Assembly: GCF_000013445.1 (NCBI RefSeq)
Contig: NC_007796.1
Location: 3,074,936 to 3,138,935, forward strand
Source of the DNA: Methanospirillum hungatei JF-1
GTDB taxonomy: Archaea > Halobacteriota > Methanomicrobia > Methanomicrobiales > Methanospirillaceae
DNA length: 64,000 nucleotides
Direction: 5' to 3'
Below, piece by piece: positions 55,234-62,989 of the stretch (position 1 is the stretch's first letter; each line of letters begins with the position of its first letter). Position numbers and translations under genes: made by a program. Below the pieces are notes generated by a model. That model searched no databases. It saw only the letters and a program-made list of their open reading frames with translations, and was not told the origin of the DNA.

Positions 55234-55752
55234 ATGGGGTTTTTAGATAATATTGGTAAAGAGTTAGACAAAGCTTTAGGTCAAACTAATACATCAAATG
55301 GAAACATTTCTTTGGTAAATAAAACTCTGAAAATACAAAAAGAATTTGATGAAACCGAACATTACTTGAATCAATTAAATGCTCGTTATACCGATGGAGA
55401 AATTGAACAAGAAACATACGAATCATTAAAAGATGATTATGAAAAAAAACGGTTGTATTTACTTGATCAAGTACGCAAGTATAAAGAAGAGTTTGAGAAA
55501 TTACATTTTGAATCCGAATCGATAGTAAAACGGGTTGGATTTGAAAAAAGTGAAATATCCAGAAATATTGTCAAATTATCTGATGATTTTGCAAAATCTA
55601 TAATTTCTGAAAAAGAATTTAAAAATTCTAAACAAGAATTGGAGAATAAATCGAAAAAATTAGATCAAAATTTACTAAAATCAAAAAAGACATTGACAGA
55701 ATTAGAAAAAGTAAAACCAATATTTAATGCATTATCCAATCCTGAAGAATAA
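55234..55752 (+). CDS. SHOCT-like coiled-coil protein, copy 2
   Basis: The encoded 172 residues are identical to copy 1 at 53266-53784, including start region and Shine-Dalgarno. Confidence 0.65.
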   Translation: MGFLDNIGKELDKALGQTNTSNGNISLVNKTLKIQKEFDETEHYLNQLNARYTDGEIEQETYESLKDDYEKKRLYLLDQVRKYKEEFEKLHFESESIVKRVGFEKSEISRNIVKLSDDFAKSIISEKEFKNSKQELENKSKKLDQNLLKSKKTLTELEKVKPIFNALSNPEE

Positions 55753-55774
55753 ACTCTTTATTTTTTTCTATTTA

Positions 55775-55905
55775 GAGGCAGTTGCATAATAAAATTGCGG
55801 TTTGCTCAAGAACACAATTCCCACTCGATTGAAAGCACGATTCTTGAGAAGTATTTTTGATTTTTACCTCAACGTATTCGTGGTATGGAATTATGCAACA
55901 GCCTC
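55775..55905. mobile_element. 131-bp MITE-like element, copy 2
   Basis: Identical to 53807-53937, with the same 16-bp imperfect terminal inverted repeats. It sits at the right end of the second repeat copy. Confidence 0.7.
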
Positions 55906-55947
55906 AATAAAAAACTAATTTCCGGCAAAACACAAGAGAAAAGATTA

Positions 55948-56018
55948 TGCACCGATCGGGATTCGAACCCGAGCTATTGGCTTGGAAGGCCAAAGTCATA
56001 CCTCTAGACCATCGATGC
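55948..56018 (-). tRNA. tRNA-Gly (anticodon TCC)
   Basis: The minus strand folds with acceptor GCATCGA/TCGGTGC (one G-T pair), D-arm GGTCTAGAGGTATGAC, anticodon stem around the loop CTTCCAA (anticodon TCC), T-arm GGGTTCGAATCCC and discriminator A. It is 71 nt and CCA is not encoded. Its 3' end is the integration site of the 9.7-kb element: 55946-55961 recurs at 46219-46234. Confidence 0.93.
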
Positions 56019-56110
56019 AGATGCTCTATAACGTTGAGCATAGTTGTATTTAATATTTGTCAAATCACCCTGACACAACACTTCTCACCATCAGATCCAA
56101 ATATTCACCT

Positions 56111-56884
56111 ATGCAGATACACGGAGTTCTGCTGGATATCGACGGCACTTTGATGACAGGCAATGAGCCCATACCCGGAGCAGAGACCGCAATCAGATTT
56201 CTTCAGGAGAACAATATTCCCTACCGATACATCTCAAACGGAACCAGGAAGTCCAGAAAAAATGTTCTGAAAAAACTTGAGCGCCTGGGAGTAAGGGTAT
56301 CCATTGATGAAATTTATACTCCGGCCATTGCTGCTATCCAGTACCTCCATGATCGCAACATCAGGATCTGCAATCTCCTGGTTACTGATGATCTGGGGGA
56401 AGATTTTCAGGAAGCAGGGATTGTCCACAATGGAGACGCATCAACTGTTGTGGTAGGGGATGCCGGTGACCGGTTCACCTATGCATCGATGAACGCAGCA
56501 TTCCGATCGCTCATGCAGGGAGGTGAACTCATTGCTCTGGAAAAAGACCGGTACTGGAAGGATGTTGACGGGCTTTCCTTGAGTGCCGGGCCGTTTGTCA
56601 CCGCTCTTGAGTTTAGTACCAGATGCACCGCAGTTGTCATGGGAAAACCCTCCCCGCACTTTTTTCTCGCGGCCATGAAGGACTGGAACGTGCAGAAAAA
56701 GCAAGTTCTCATGATAGGGGACGATATCATGACCGATGTGAAGGGGGCGCAGGATGCCGGACTCCTTGGGGCAATAACCCTCACCGGCAAGTGCCGTCAT
56801 GATGAGATCAGGAATTCATGTGTAACACCAGATATGGAGATGAAATCAATAGAGATGCTCCCATCACTTCTTGAGTCCTTGTAA
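56111..56884 (+). CDS. HAD-superfamily hydrolase (HDHD2/NagD-like subfamily IIA)
   Basis: About 257 residues from the ATG at 56111. HAD motif I is LLDIDGTLMTG, motif II lies in RYISNGTRKSRKN, and motifs III-IV are in MGKPSPHFF and MIGDDIMTDVKGAQDAG. The cap is of the C2a type between motifs II and III. It is probably a phosphatase of sugar phosphates or nucleotides; the substrate is unknown. It is the first gene beyond tRNA-Gly and is at core-genome base composition, marking the end of the island. Confidence 0.88.
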   Translation: MQIHGVLLDIDGTLMTGNEPIPGAETAIRFLQENNIPYRYISNGTRKSRKNVLKKLERLGVRVSIDEIYTPAIAAIQYLHDRNIRICNLLVTDDLGEDFQEAGIVHNGDASTVVVGDAGDRFTYASMNAAFRSLMQGGELIALEKDRYWKDVDGLSLSAGPFVTALEFSTRCTAVVMGKPSPHFFLAAMKDWNVQKKQVLMIGDDIMTDVKGAQDAGLLGAITLTGKCRHDEIRNSCVTPDMEMKSIEMLPSLLESL

Positions 56885-56962
56885 AAGATCAGGCTGGTAT
56901 GGAACAAAAATAAGAGTGATAATGAGGATCTACGTATAACGTATGAGAAGAAGGGCAGAATC

Positions 56963-58072
56963 ATGCACAATATTCAGATGACGGATCTCTCTCTTGAGGA
57001 TCAGAAACGACTTGCTCTTACCGGTCTTGAAGTCGAGATGAAGAACAGGTCAGGAAGTTTTTTCCAGAAAGACCAGGATGTCTGTCATGTCACATCGGAC
57101 TGTGAAGGAATTGAGTTCCTGACATTCACCATGGCCCTGGAAAAATACCCATGGGTGTCTGATTATATCTGGAAGGCAGTATCAAAAGACAAGGATAAAT
57201 ACACGAGGTATGTCGCATCACGACCTGATCCGAAAGGATTTGTAATAATTGCAAAAAAGGGGACAAAAAGTATCTATCCCTTGCAGGCCTGCCTGTTCCT
57301 GTCAGATTCCGCCATCCAGCATGTTCATAATATCGTCATCGCAGAGGAAGATTCAGAGCTTCACATCATCTCCGGATGTACCAGTTCATCAGGGCGAAAA
57401 AGCGGAGCGCACCTTGGGGTTACTGAGATCTATGTCGGGAAGGGTGCCAAGGTCACATCCACCATGATTCATAATTGGGGGAAAAATATTGCAGTATATC
57501 CACGGTCAGCAGCTATTGTTGAGGAGAACGGCGTATTTCTATCAAATTATGTGTGTATGGAACCGGTCAGAAAGATCCAGATGGCTCCCCTCTGTACCCT
57601 GAAAGGAGAAGGAGCAATCGGAAGGTTTTCCAGTGTTGTTGTCTGCACGCCCGGATCCTTTATGGACCTGGGATCAACCGCCGTGCTTGGGGCAAAAGGG
57701 ACAAGTGCAGAACTTATCACCCGGGCTATCACCACCGGAGGCACCATACTGTCACGGGGCAGAATTGACGGGAAAGTGAAAGGAACGAAAGGCCATATCG
57801 AATGTAAGGGGCTTATATTACGAGACGGAACCATCCACGCAATACCGGAAATAAAGGGAGATGTCGTGGATACCGAACTCTCGCACGAAGCAGCGGTCGG
57901 AAAGATCGCCCGGGACGAGATCGAATATCTAATGGCCAGAGGTCTTGATGAGGAGACTGCAACCGCAACCATCATTCGGGGGTTCCTGGATGTCAAAGTA
58001 GAAGGTCTGCCTGACGTGCTTCAGGATCAGATAGATGCCGCCATAGACGCTGCAGAGAAATCAGGATTTTAG
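56963..58072 (+). CDS. SufB/SufD-family Fe-S cluster assembly protein
   Basis: A 369-residue protein with the right-handed beta-helix typical of SufB/SufD. Segments such as ITIVE-like turns are represented by SGCTSSSGRKSGAHLGVTEI, TSTMIHNWGKNIAVYPRSAA and KGTKGHIECKGLILRDGTIH. The C-terminal HEAAVGKIARDEIEYLMARG followed by LDEETATATIIRGF is diagnostic. It scaffolds Fe-S clusters with the ATPase SufC, which is usually encoded next to it but is not here. It ends directly before pcm, whose ATG follows its stop. Confidence 0.88.
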   Translation: MHNIQMTDLSLEDQKRLALTGLEVEMKNRSGSFFQKDQDVCHVTSDCEGIEFLTFTMALEKYPWVSDYIWKAVSKDKDKYTRYVASRPDPKGFVIIAKKGTKSIYPLQACLFLSDSAIQHVHNIVIAEEDSELHIISGCTSSSGRKSGAHLGVTEIYVGKGAKVTSTMIHNWGKNIAVYPRSAAIVEENGVFLSNYVCMEPVRKIQMAPLCTLKGEGAIGRFSSVVVCTPGSFMDLGSTAVLGAKGTSAELITRAITTGGTILSRGRIDGKVKGTKGHIECKGLILRDGTIHAIPEIKGDVVDTELSHEAAVGKIARDEIEYLMARGLDEETATATIIRGFLDVKVEGLPDVLQDQIDAAIDAAEKSGF

Positions 58073-58723
58073 ATGGAAAGCAGGCTAACAGAACGGGAGG
58101 AGATGGTACGATGGCAGATAGAAGCGCGGGGTGTGAAAAACCCCCGGGTACTACAAGCCATGCGTTCCGTCCCCCGGCATCTGTTTGTCCCCGAACCATA
58201 TGCCCGTGAGGCATATCAGGATTATCCCCTGCCAATCGGAAATGACCAGACAATATCACAACCATATATCGTTGCGGTCATGACCGAGCTATTGTCACCG
58301 GAGAAAGGTGACCTTATTCTCGAGATCGGAACCGGTTCTGGGTATCAGGCTGCGATCCTGGTTGCCTGTGGAGCATCGGTCATCTCAATTGAGAGAATCC
58401 CGGCAGTTGCCGACCTTGCTAAGAGAAATCTTACACGAGCAGGTATCAGGAATGTTCTGGTGCTCTGCCAGGATGGAACTCAGGGATATGCGGAGAAGGC
58501 CCCCTACAACGGCATTCTTATCACCGCAGCCACACCCGCTCTCCCAGAGCCTCTGCTTGAAGAACTGGCAGATGGCGGGAGACTTGTAGCCCCGGTCGGG
58601 GATCGGGATATTCAGGAGCTGACCAGAGTGACCAGAAACAAAGATGAATACCATACAGAGCGGTTCGGAGCGGTGCGATTTGTACCCCTCATCGGTATGT
58701 ATGGATGGAAAAAAGAATGGTAA
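58073..58723 (+). CDS. pcm: Protein-L-isoaspartate O-methyltransferase
   Basis: A 216-residue protein with the family signatures: VPRHLFVPEPYAREAYQDYP near residue 32, the PCMT loop GNDQTISQPYIVAVM, and SAM-binding motif I LEIGTGSGYQAAILVACG. It methylates L-isoaspartyl residues of aged proteins and starts their repair. The ATG directly follows the sufB/D-like stop codon. The end overlaps the next gene by 19 bp. Confidence 0.94.
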   Translation: MESRLTEREEMVRWQIEARGVKNPRVLQAMRSVPRHLFVPEPYAREAYQDYPLPIGNDQTISQPYIVAVMTELLSPEKGDLILEIGTGSGYQAAILVACGASVISIERIPAVADLAKRNLTRAGIRNVLVLCQDGTQGYAEKAPYNGILITAATPALPEPLLEELADGGRLVAPVGDRDIQELTRVTRNKDEYHTERFGAVRFVPLIGMYGWKKEW

Positions 58724-59352
58724 CACCAATGCATCCAATAAACAGTGCAGTTCAGGCATTAGTGCCTATGATGGAAGAGTGTGGTATTGCAGAAAGTCCG
58801 GTCCTACTGACACCGGATTACGATCTCCCCAAATGCGCCTATGAAAAAGGAGTACCGATTCAGGTGATATTTGGAGGGCGATCAGCAGTTTTTGTTGCTA
58901 ACGAGATAATTAAAGCAACTACAAAGGCTTCCTTTATGAGTAATGCACCTCTGAAAAAGGCATCGCAGCGTGCCGCAGCTGCGGGTATCCTGAATGCAGT
59001 GACCGGATTTTTGTGCACCACCAGGAAACTGCACGCCTGCAGGCAGGAAGAGCATTCCGAATGCAGAGCAGAACTCGCCACAAAAATCCTGAATAAACGA
59101 ATCTATTGTTATGGAAATATGCCGGATGCACGAAAACTTGCAGGAAATCTCCTCGTAAACCGTCCTGAAGATGCAGACGTGGTTCTGGTAACCGGCGACG
59201 GGTTGATCGGGGATGACGCGGGTATCCTCTCAGAACTTTCCAAAGAAAAAGTGCTCTACCTCGGACCATCAACGGTTGGAACTGCACAACTTCTTCATTG
59301 TGAACATTTCTGCCCGTTCGGAAGAGGGAACCTTCAAACATCTGAAGATTGA
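58705..59352 (+). CDS. Conserved-looking hypothetical protein
   Basis: A 215-residue soluble protein. It has a Rossmann-like alternation (DADVVLVTGDGLIGDDAGIL, KVLYLGPSTVGTAQLL) and a cluster of cysteines and histidines (CTTRKLHACRQEEHSECRAE, and HCEHFCPFG at the C-terminus) that could bind metal. I do not recognise the family. It lies between pcm and the glm genes, overlapping pcm by 19 bp. Alternative in-frame ATGs at 58717 and 58729 would shorten it slightly. Confidence 0.68.
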   Translation: MEKRMVTPMHPINSAVQALVPMMEECGIAESPVLLTPDYDLPKCAYEKGVPIQVIFGGRSAVFVANEIIKATTKASFMSNAPLKKASQRAAAAGILNAVTGFLCTTRKLHACRQEEHSECRAELATKILNKRIYCYGNMPDARKLAGNLLVNRPEDADVVLVTGDGLIGDDAGILSELSKEKVLYLGPSTVGTAQLLHCEHFCPFGRGNLQTSED

Positions 59353-59363
59353 ACCAATCTGGT

Positions 59364-60623
59364 ATGCTGTTCGGTTCTTCCGGGATCCGCCGGAGATATG
59401 ATGATACCCTCATCGGTCTTGCATTGCAGGTAGGAAAGGCGGTTGGGGCAAAAGCCAGCCGGGTAGTAATCGGGCGGGACACACGGACAACCGGGCCGCT
59501 CATATCTGCAGCATTCCGTGCAGGCGCTCTTGCAGCAGGGGCCAGGATATATGATGGAGGTATCGCTCCGACACCATCTGTAGCGTATGGTGGCAGAAAC
59601 ACCGATGCGGCCTGCATGGTTACGGCATCCCATAACCCGGAACCCTACAACGGCTTGAAGTTGTTCAATCCGGACGGCTCTTCATTCTCGGCCATCCAGC
59701 AAAAGGAGATAGAAGAGACTCTTGTGGATATTCCCTGGGGCGACTGGAAACATCAGGGAATCTCCATTCCCTCCTATCCGGCAGAAGAGCATAGTACTGC
59801 TATTGCCAGTAAAATTCAGATCAAGGAGGGACTCAAAGTCCTAGTGGATTGTGGGAACGGAGCAGGATCGGTCATCACTCCCCGCATGCTGAGCAGGATG
59901 GGGGCCCGTACCCTCGCGGTGAATGCGAATGTTGCAGGGAATTTTTCACGCCCTTCAGAGCCTCTGCCTGAACATCTGCCCTATATCCCGTCACTCATAA
60001 AAAAATCCGGTTCTGCATGTGCAGTCATTCATGACGGGGATGCTGACCGGATGATGGCTTTTGATAATAATGGGAATTTTATTCCCGGAGACACCTTACT
60101 CATTCTTTTTGCAAAATACCTCGGAGCAAAGCAAGTCGTTACTACCTATGATGCATCCATGGCAATCGAAGAGGTAGCAGAGGTCAGACGGACTCCGGTG
60201 GGAGATGCATTCGTATCCGAACAACTGGTCCGATGGGGTGACTTTGGTGGTGAGCCTTCAGGAGCATGGATATTCCCACAGATCTCCCGGTGTCCCGACG
60301 GACCGTATGCGGCGGCACTCTTCTGTGAGATGGCAGGGGAATGGGATCTCCCTTCTGAGATTGCATCAATACCAACGTATCCGATACTTCGGACTTCCCT
60401 TGAACTAGAGAATGCTCATGACCTACTCTATGCTCTCGGTGCAGTAAATCCAACCGATGGCATACGTATCGAGGAAGAGGACGGATGGTGTCTTATCAGG
60501 GCGAGCGGAACTGAACCGAAGATCCGGTTTACTGCTGAAGGAAAAAGTTTGGATATCGCGAAAGGACTCCTCGTGAAAGGTGAGGATATGGTCAGGATCA
60601 TACGAAAAGAGGTCAAGCAGTGA
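59364..60623 (+). CDS. glmM: Phosphoglucosamine mutase-like (alpha-D-phosphohexomutase)
   Basis: About 419 residues from the ATG at 59364 (MLFGSSGIRRRYDD); an upstream in-frame TTG adds five residues. The catalytic phosphoserine is in CMVTASHNPEPYNGLKLF, the metal-binding loop is IHDGDADRMM, and the phosphate-binding loop is RASGTEPKIRF. In this operon with two nucleotidylyltransferases and glmS the natural reaction is glucosamine-6-P to glucosamine-1-P; phosphomannomutase activity is also possible. It overlaps the next gene by four bases (GTGA). Confidence 0.88.
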   Translation: MLFGSSGIRRRYDDTLIGLALQVGKAVGAKASRVVIGRDTRTTGPLISAAFRAGALAAGARIYDGGIAPTPSVAYGGRNTDAACMVTASHNPEPYNGLKLFNPDGSSFSAIQQKEIEETLVDIPWGDWKHQGISIPSYPAEEHSTAIASKIQIKEGLKVLVDCGNGAGSVITPRMLSRMGARTLAVNANVAGNFSRPSEPLPEHLPYIPSLIKKSGSACAVIHDGDADRMMAFDNNGNFIPGDTLLILFAKYLGAKQVVTTYDASMAIEEVAEVRRTPVGDAFVSEQLVRWGDFGGEPSGAWIFPQISRCPDGPYAAALFCEMAGEWDLPSEIASIPTYPILRTSLELENAHDLLYALGAVNPTDGIRIEEEDGWCLIRASGTEPKIRFTAEGKSLDIAKGLLVKGEDMVRIIRKEVKQ

Positions 60624-61825
60624 CCGTCTGTGTTATCCTCGCAGCCGGTGAAGGCAAACGGATGAGGCCGCTCACCGGTTCCAGGCCAAAGGTTATGCTC
60701 CCGCTTGCCGGCAGACCAATGCTTGAACACCTGCTGAATGCAGTGATGGATGCTGGGATTACCGATTTTATCTTTGTCGTCGGGTATGGTGAAGCATCAG
60801 TCAGGAATTTTTTTGGTGATGGAACATCCAAAGGAATCTCAATCAGGTACGTGACCCAGAAACGGCAACAGGGAACCGGCGATGCCCTGATGACCGTCAG
60901 GCCCCATGTCCATTCGCAATTTCTCCTGTTAAATGGCGATATGGTCCTGCACTCAGATGATATCAAAGCCATGTTGAAAACCCCGGCCCCGGCTATGGGG
61001 GTGTTCACCTCCAATCATCCACAGGATTATGGAGTGGTTACTATGGACGGGGATATCATCACCGGTCTCGAGGAGAAGTCCCTTCACCCGAAAAGCGACC
61101 TTATTAATGCCGGTATGTATCTGTTCGAACCTGGGATTTTTGAAGAACTTGAAACCATCAGGCCCTCACCCAGGGGAGAACTGGAACTGACCGATGCTCT
61201 TATGACGTATATCCAGAATAAAACTCTCCGTGGGGTTCGCCTTAGCTTCTGGGCAGATATGGGATCACCCTGGGATCTCCTGGGGGTTCATGAAGAGATG
61301 ATGAGAGAGATCATTCCGGAACATCAGGGAGTTATTGAAGAAGGTGTCATCATCAAGGGAGATGTTCAGATAGGATCGGGAACCGTGATCATGTCAGGCT
61401 CATACCTTGAAGGCCCATGTATCATCGGTGCTGACTGTAAGATCGGCCCGCATGCCTATATCAGGCCTGGAACAGCAATCGGGAACGCCTGTCATATCGG
61501 GCATAGTTCAGAAATAAAAAACTCAATCATCATGGACAAAACAAATGTCCCCCATTTCTCCTATGTCGGAGACAGTGTTATCGGAAGCGGCTGTAACCTT
61601 GGAGCAGGGACAAAAATTGCAAATCTCCGCCATGATAAAGGGACTATCATCATCGGGGGGACAGATACCAGAAGACGAAAATTCGGTGCGGTTATCGGCG
61701 ATGATGTCCTGTTTGGCATAAACTGTTCGGTTAATGTCGGTTCGATCATCGGTAACCACTGTAGAATAGGCCCGCATTCCCTGGTTGAAGGGAAACTTGA
61801 AGATCATACGGTGATTCGCCGATGA
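60620..61825 (+). CDS. Bifunctional sugar-1-phosphate nucleotidylyltransferase/acetyltransferase (GlmU-like), copy A
   Basis: A 401-residue protein with GTG start. The nucleotidyltransferase domain begins VILAAGEGKRMRPLTGSRPK and has NGDMVLHSDD and NAGMYLFEPG. From about residue 240 it has a left-handed beta-helix of hexapeptide repeats (IKGDVQIGSGTVIMSGSYLE, KIGPHAYIRPGTAIGNACHI). This is the archaeal GlmU-like arrangement: acetylation of glucosamine-1-P and uridylylation to UDP-GlcNAc. It overlaps its paralogue by four bases. Confidence 0.86.
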   Translation: MTVCVILAAGEGKRMRPLTGSRPKVMLPLAGRPMLEHLLNAVMDAGITDFIFVVGYGEASVRNFFGDGTSKGISIRYVTQKRQQGTGDALMTVRPHVHSQFLLLNGDMVLHSDDIKAMLKTPAPAMGVFTSNHPQDYGVVTMDGDIITGLEEKSLHPKSDLINAGMYLFEPGIFEELETIRPSPRGELELTDALMTYIQNKTLRGVRLSFWADMGSPWDLLGVHEEMMREIIPEHQGVIEEGVIIKGDVQIGSGTVIMSGSYLEGPCIIGADCKIGPHAYIRPGTAIGNACHIGHSSEIKNSIIMDKTNVPHFSYVGDSVIGSGCNLGAGTKIANLRHDKGTIIIGGTDTRRRKFGAVIGDDVLFGINCSVNVGSIIGNHCRIGPHSLVEGKLEDHTVIRR

Positions 61826-62988
61826 GCCTGCAGGCAGTCATCCTGGCAGCCGGGGAAGGGGTGCGACTCCGCCCGCTCACGCAGAACAAACCAAAAGCTC
61901 TTATCCCGGTCGCCAATAAGCCAATTATTGAGCATACAATCCTGTCACTTCTGGAAGCAGGGATACGGGATATTATCGTCGTAGTCGGATATCGGAAAGA
62001 GCAGGTAATGCGGCATCTGGCACATCTGAGTGTGCCGATCATGATCGTACGGCAGACCGAGCAACTTGGCACAGCCCATGCACTCCTCTGTGCACGTGAC
62101 CGGATCGCTGGAGACGTTCTTGTTCTCCCCGGAGACAATTACATCGATCCTGACTCCATCAGGGATATCGCCAGGATAAAAAACTCCCTGTTATACACTA
62201 CACACCGTCAGCCATCAAACTTCGGGGTTGTCACCATTGAGGATGATGCGGTTTCCAGTATCACAGAAAAACCGGTTCTTGCAAGTAGGATGACGGTCAG
62301 TTGCGGAGTATACCATCTGGGATCTGAGCTCCTCGCCAGAATAACCACTCAAAGTCTCAGTGAGGCAATCGATGAAGAAATCAGACGGGATACCAGGATT
62401 GCTGCAGTAAAAGCTCATTCCTGGCAGGATGCCATCTACCCCTGGGACCTCCTTGTCATGAATGATCGTCTCCTACCTTTTATATATCAGGAAAAATCGG
62501 GAATTATCAGCTCATCAGTCAACATGCAGGGAAAGGTCTCCATTGGATCCGGAACCAAAATTGGTCCTGGAACCGTGATAACCGGACCGGTAATCATCGG
62601 AGAGGACTGCACCATCGGACCGCATGTTGTCATTGAACCGGGGACCAGTATCGGATCCCGGGTGAAGATCGAACCATTCACTGTCATTCGGAGATCTATC
62701 CTCATGGATGATGTGGTTATCGCATCTCATAGCAGCATTTCAGGATCGGTCATCGGAGAGGGATGCACTCTTGGAGAGTATACATCTGCCATATATGCCA
62801 GGGGGTTTATTCCATCAGAAGACTCTGCGATCCGTGCTGGATGCGGAGTCATCATGGGGAATGGTGTCTTTTGCAAACCCTCAGTCATGTTTGAGAATAC
62901 TATCGTCGGCAATGAGGTGACCATTGAGGGACGAACAGATCTCAGATTCTCCTGTACCCGGATTCCGGATAAAACCCGGGTGATATAG
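61822..62988 (+). CDS. Bifunctional sugar-1-phosphate nucleotidylyltransferase (GlmU/RmlA-like), copy B
   Basis: A 388-residue paralogue of the preceding gene. The start is LQAVILAAGEGVRLRPLTQN (pyrophosphorylase motif), followed by VLPGDNYIDPD and SITEKPVL. The C-terminal 170 residues are hexapeptide beta-helix (KVSIGSGTKIGPGTVITGPV, TIGPHVVIEPGTSIGSRVKI). It may act on another sugar (glucose-1-P with dTTP or UTP) or divide labour with copy A. The ATG overlaps copy A's stop and glmS begins one base after its stop. Confidence 0.84.
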   Translation: MSLQAVILAAGEGVRLRPLTQNKPKALIPVANKPIIEHTILSLLEAGIRDIIVVVGYRKEQVMRHLAHLSVPIMIVRQTEQLGTAHALLCARDRIAGDVLVLPGDNYIDPDSIRDIARIKNSLLYTTHRQPSNFGVVTIEDDAVSSITEKPVLASRMTVSCGVYHLGSELLARITTQSLSEAIDEEIRRDTRIAAVKAHSWQDAIYPWDLLVMNDRLLPFIYQEKSGIISSSVNMQGKVSIGSGTKIGPGTVITGPVIIGEDCTIGPHVVIEPGTSIGSRVKIEPFTVIRRSILMDDVVIASHSSISGSVIGEGCTLGEYTSAIYARGFIPSEDSAIRAGCGVIMGNGVFCKPSVMFENTIVGNEVTIEGRTDLRFSCTRIPDKTRVI

Positions 62989-62989
62989 G

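Larger units (their letters stand above)
54315..55906 (+). repeat. 1592-bp direct duplication, copy 2
   Basis: Second copy of 52347-53938. It begins after TTTTATTT and ends at GCAACAGCCTCA, where the flanks diverge (ATAATC after copy 1... versus ATAAAA after copy 2). It extends to about 40 bases from tRNA-Gly, at the right edge of the integrated element. Confidence 0.92.
46219..55961. mobile_element. Integrated genetic element at tRNA-Gly(TCC), about 9.7 kb
   Basis: The region lies between two direct 16-bp copies of the tRNA-Gly 3' end. It is visibly AT-rich compared with the flanks. Its contents are of plasmid or virus type: a winged-helix regulator, a PrimPol-like primase, a zinc-finger/P-loop helicase, a DUF2637-like protein fused to a winged helix, several small overlapping genes, and a 1592-bp direct duplication. 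No integrase, capsid or conjugation gene is recognised, so it is either a remnant or relies on an integrase elsewhere. Boundaries rest on the att repeats; whether the duplicated part was acquired together with the replication module is not certain. Confidence 0.8.
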
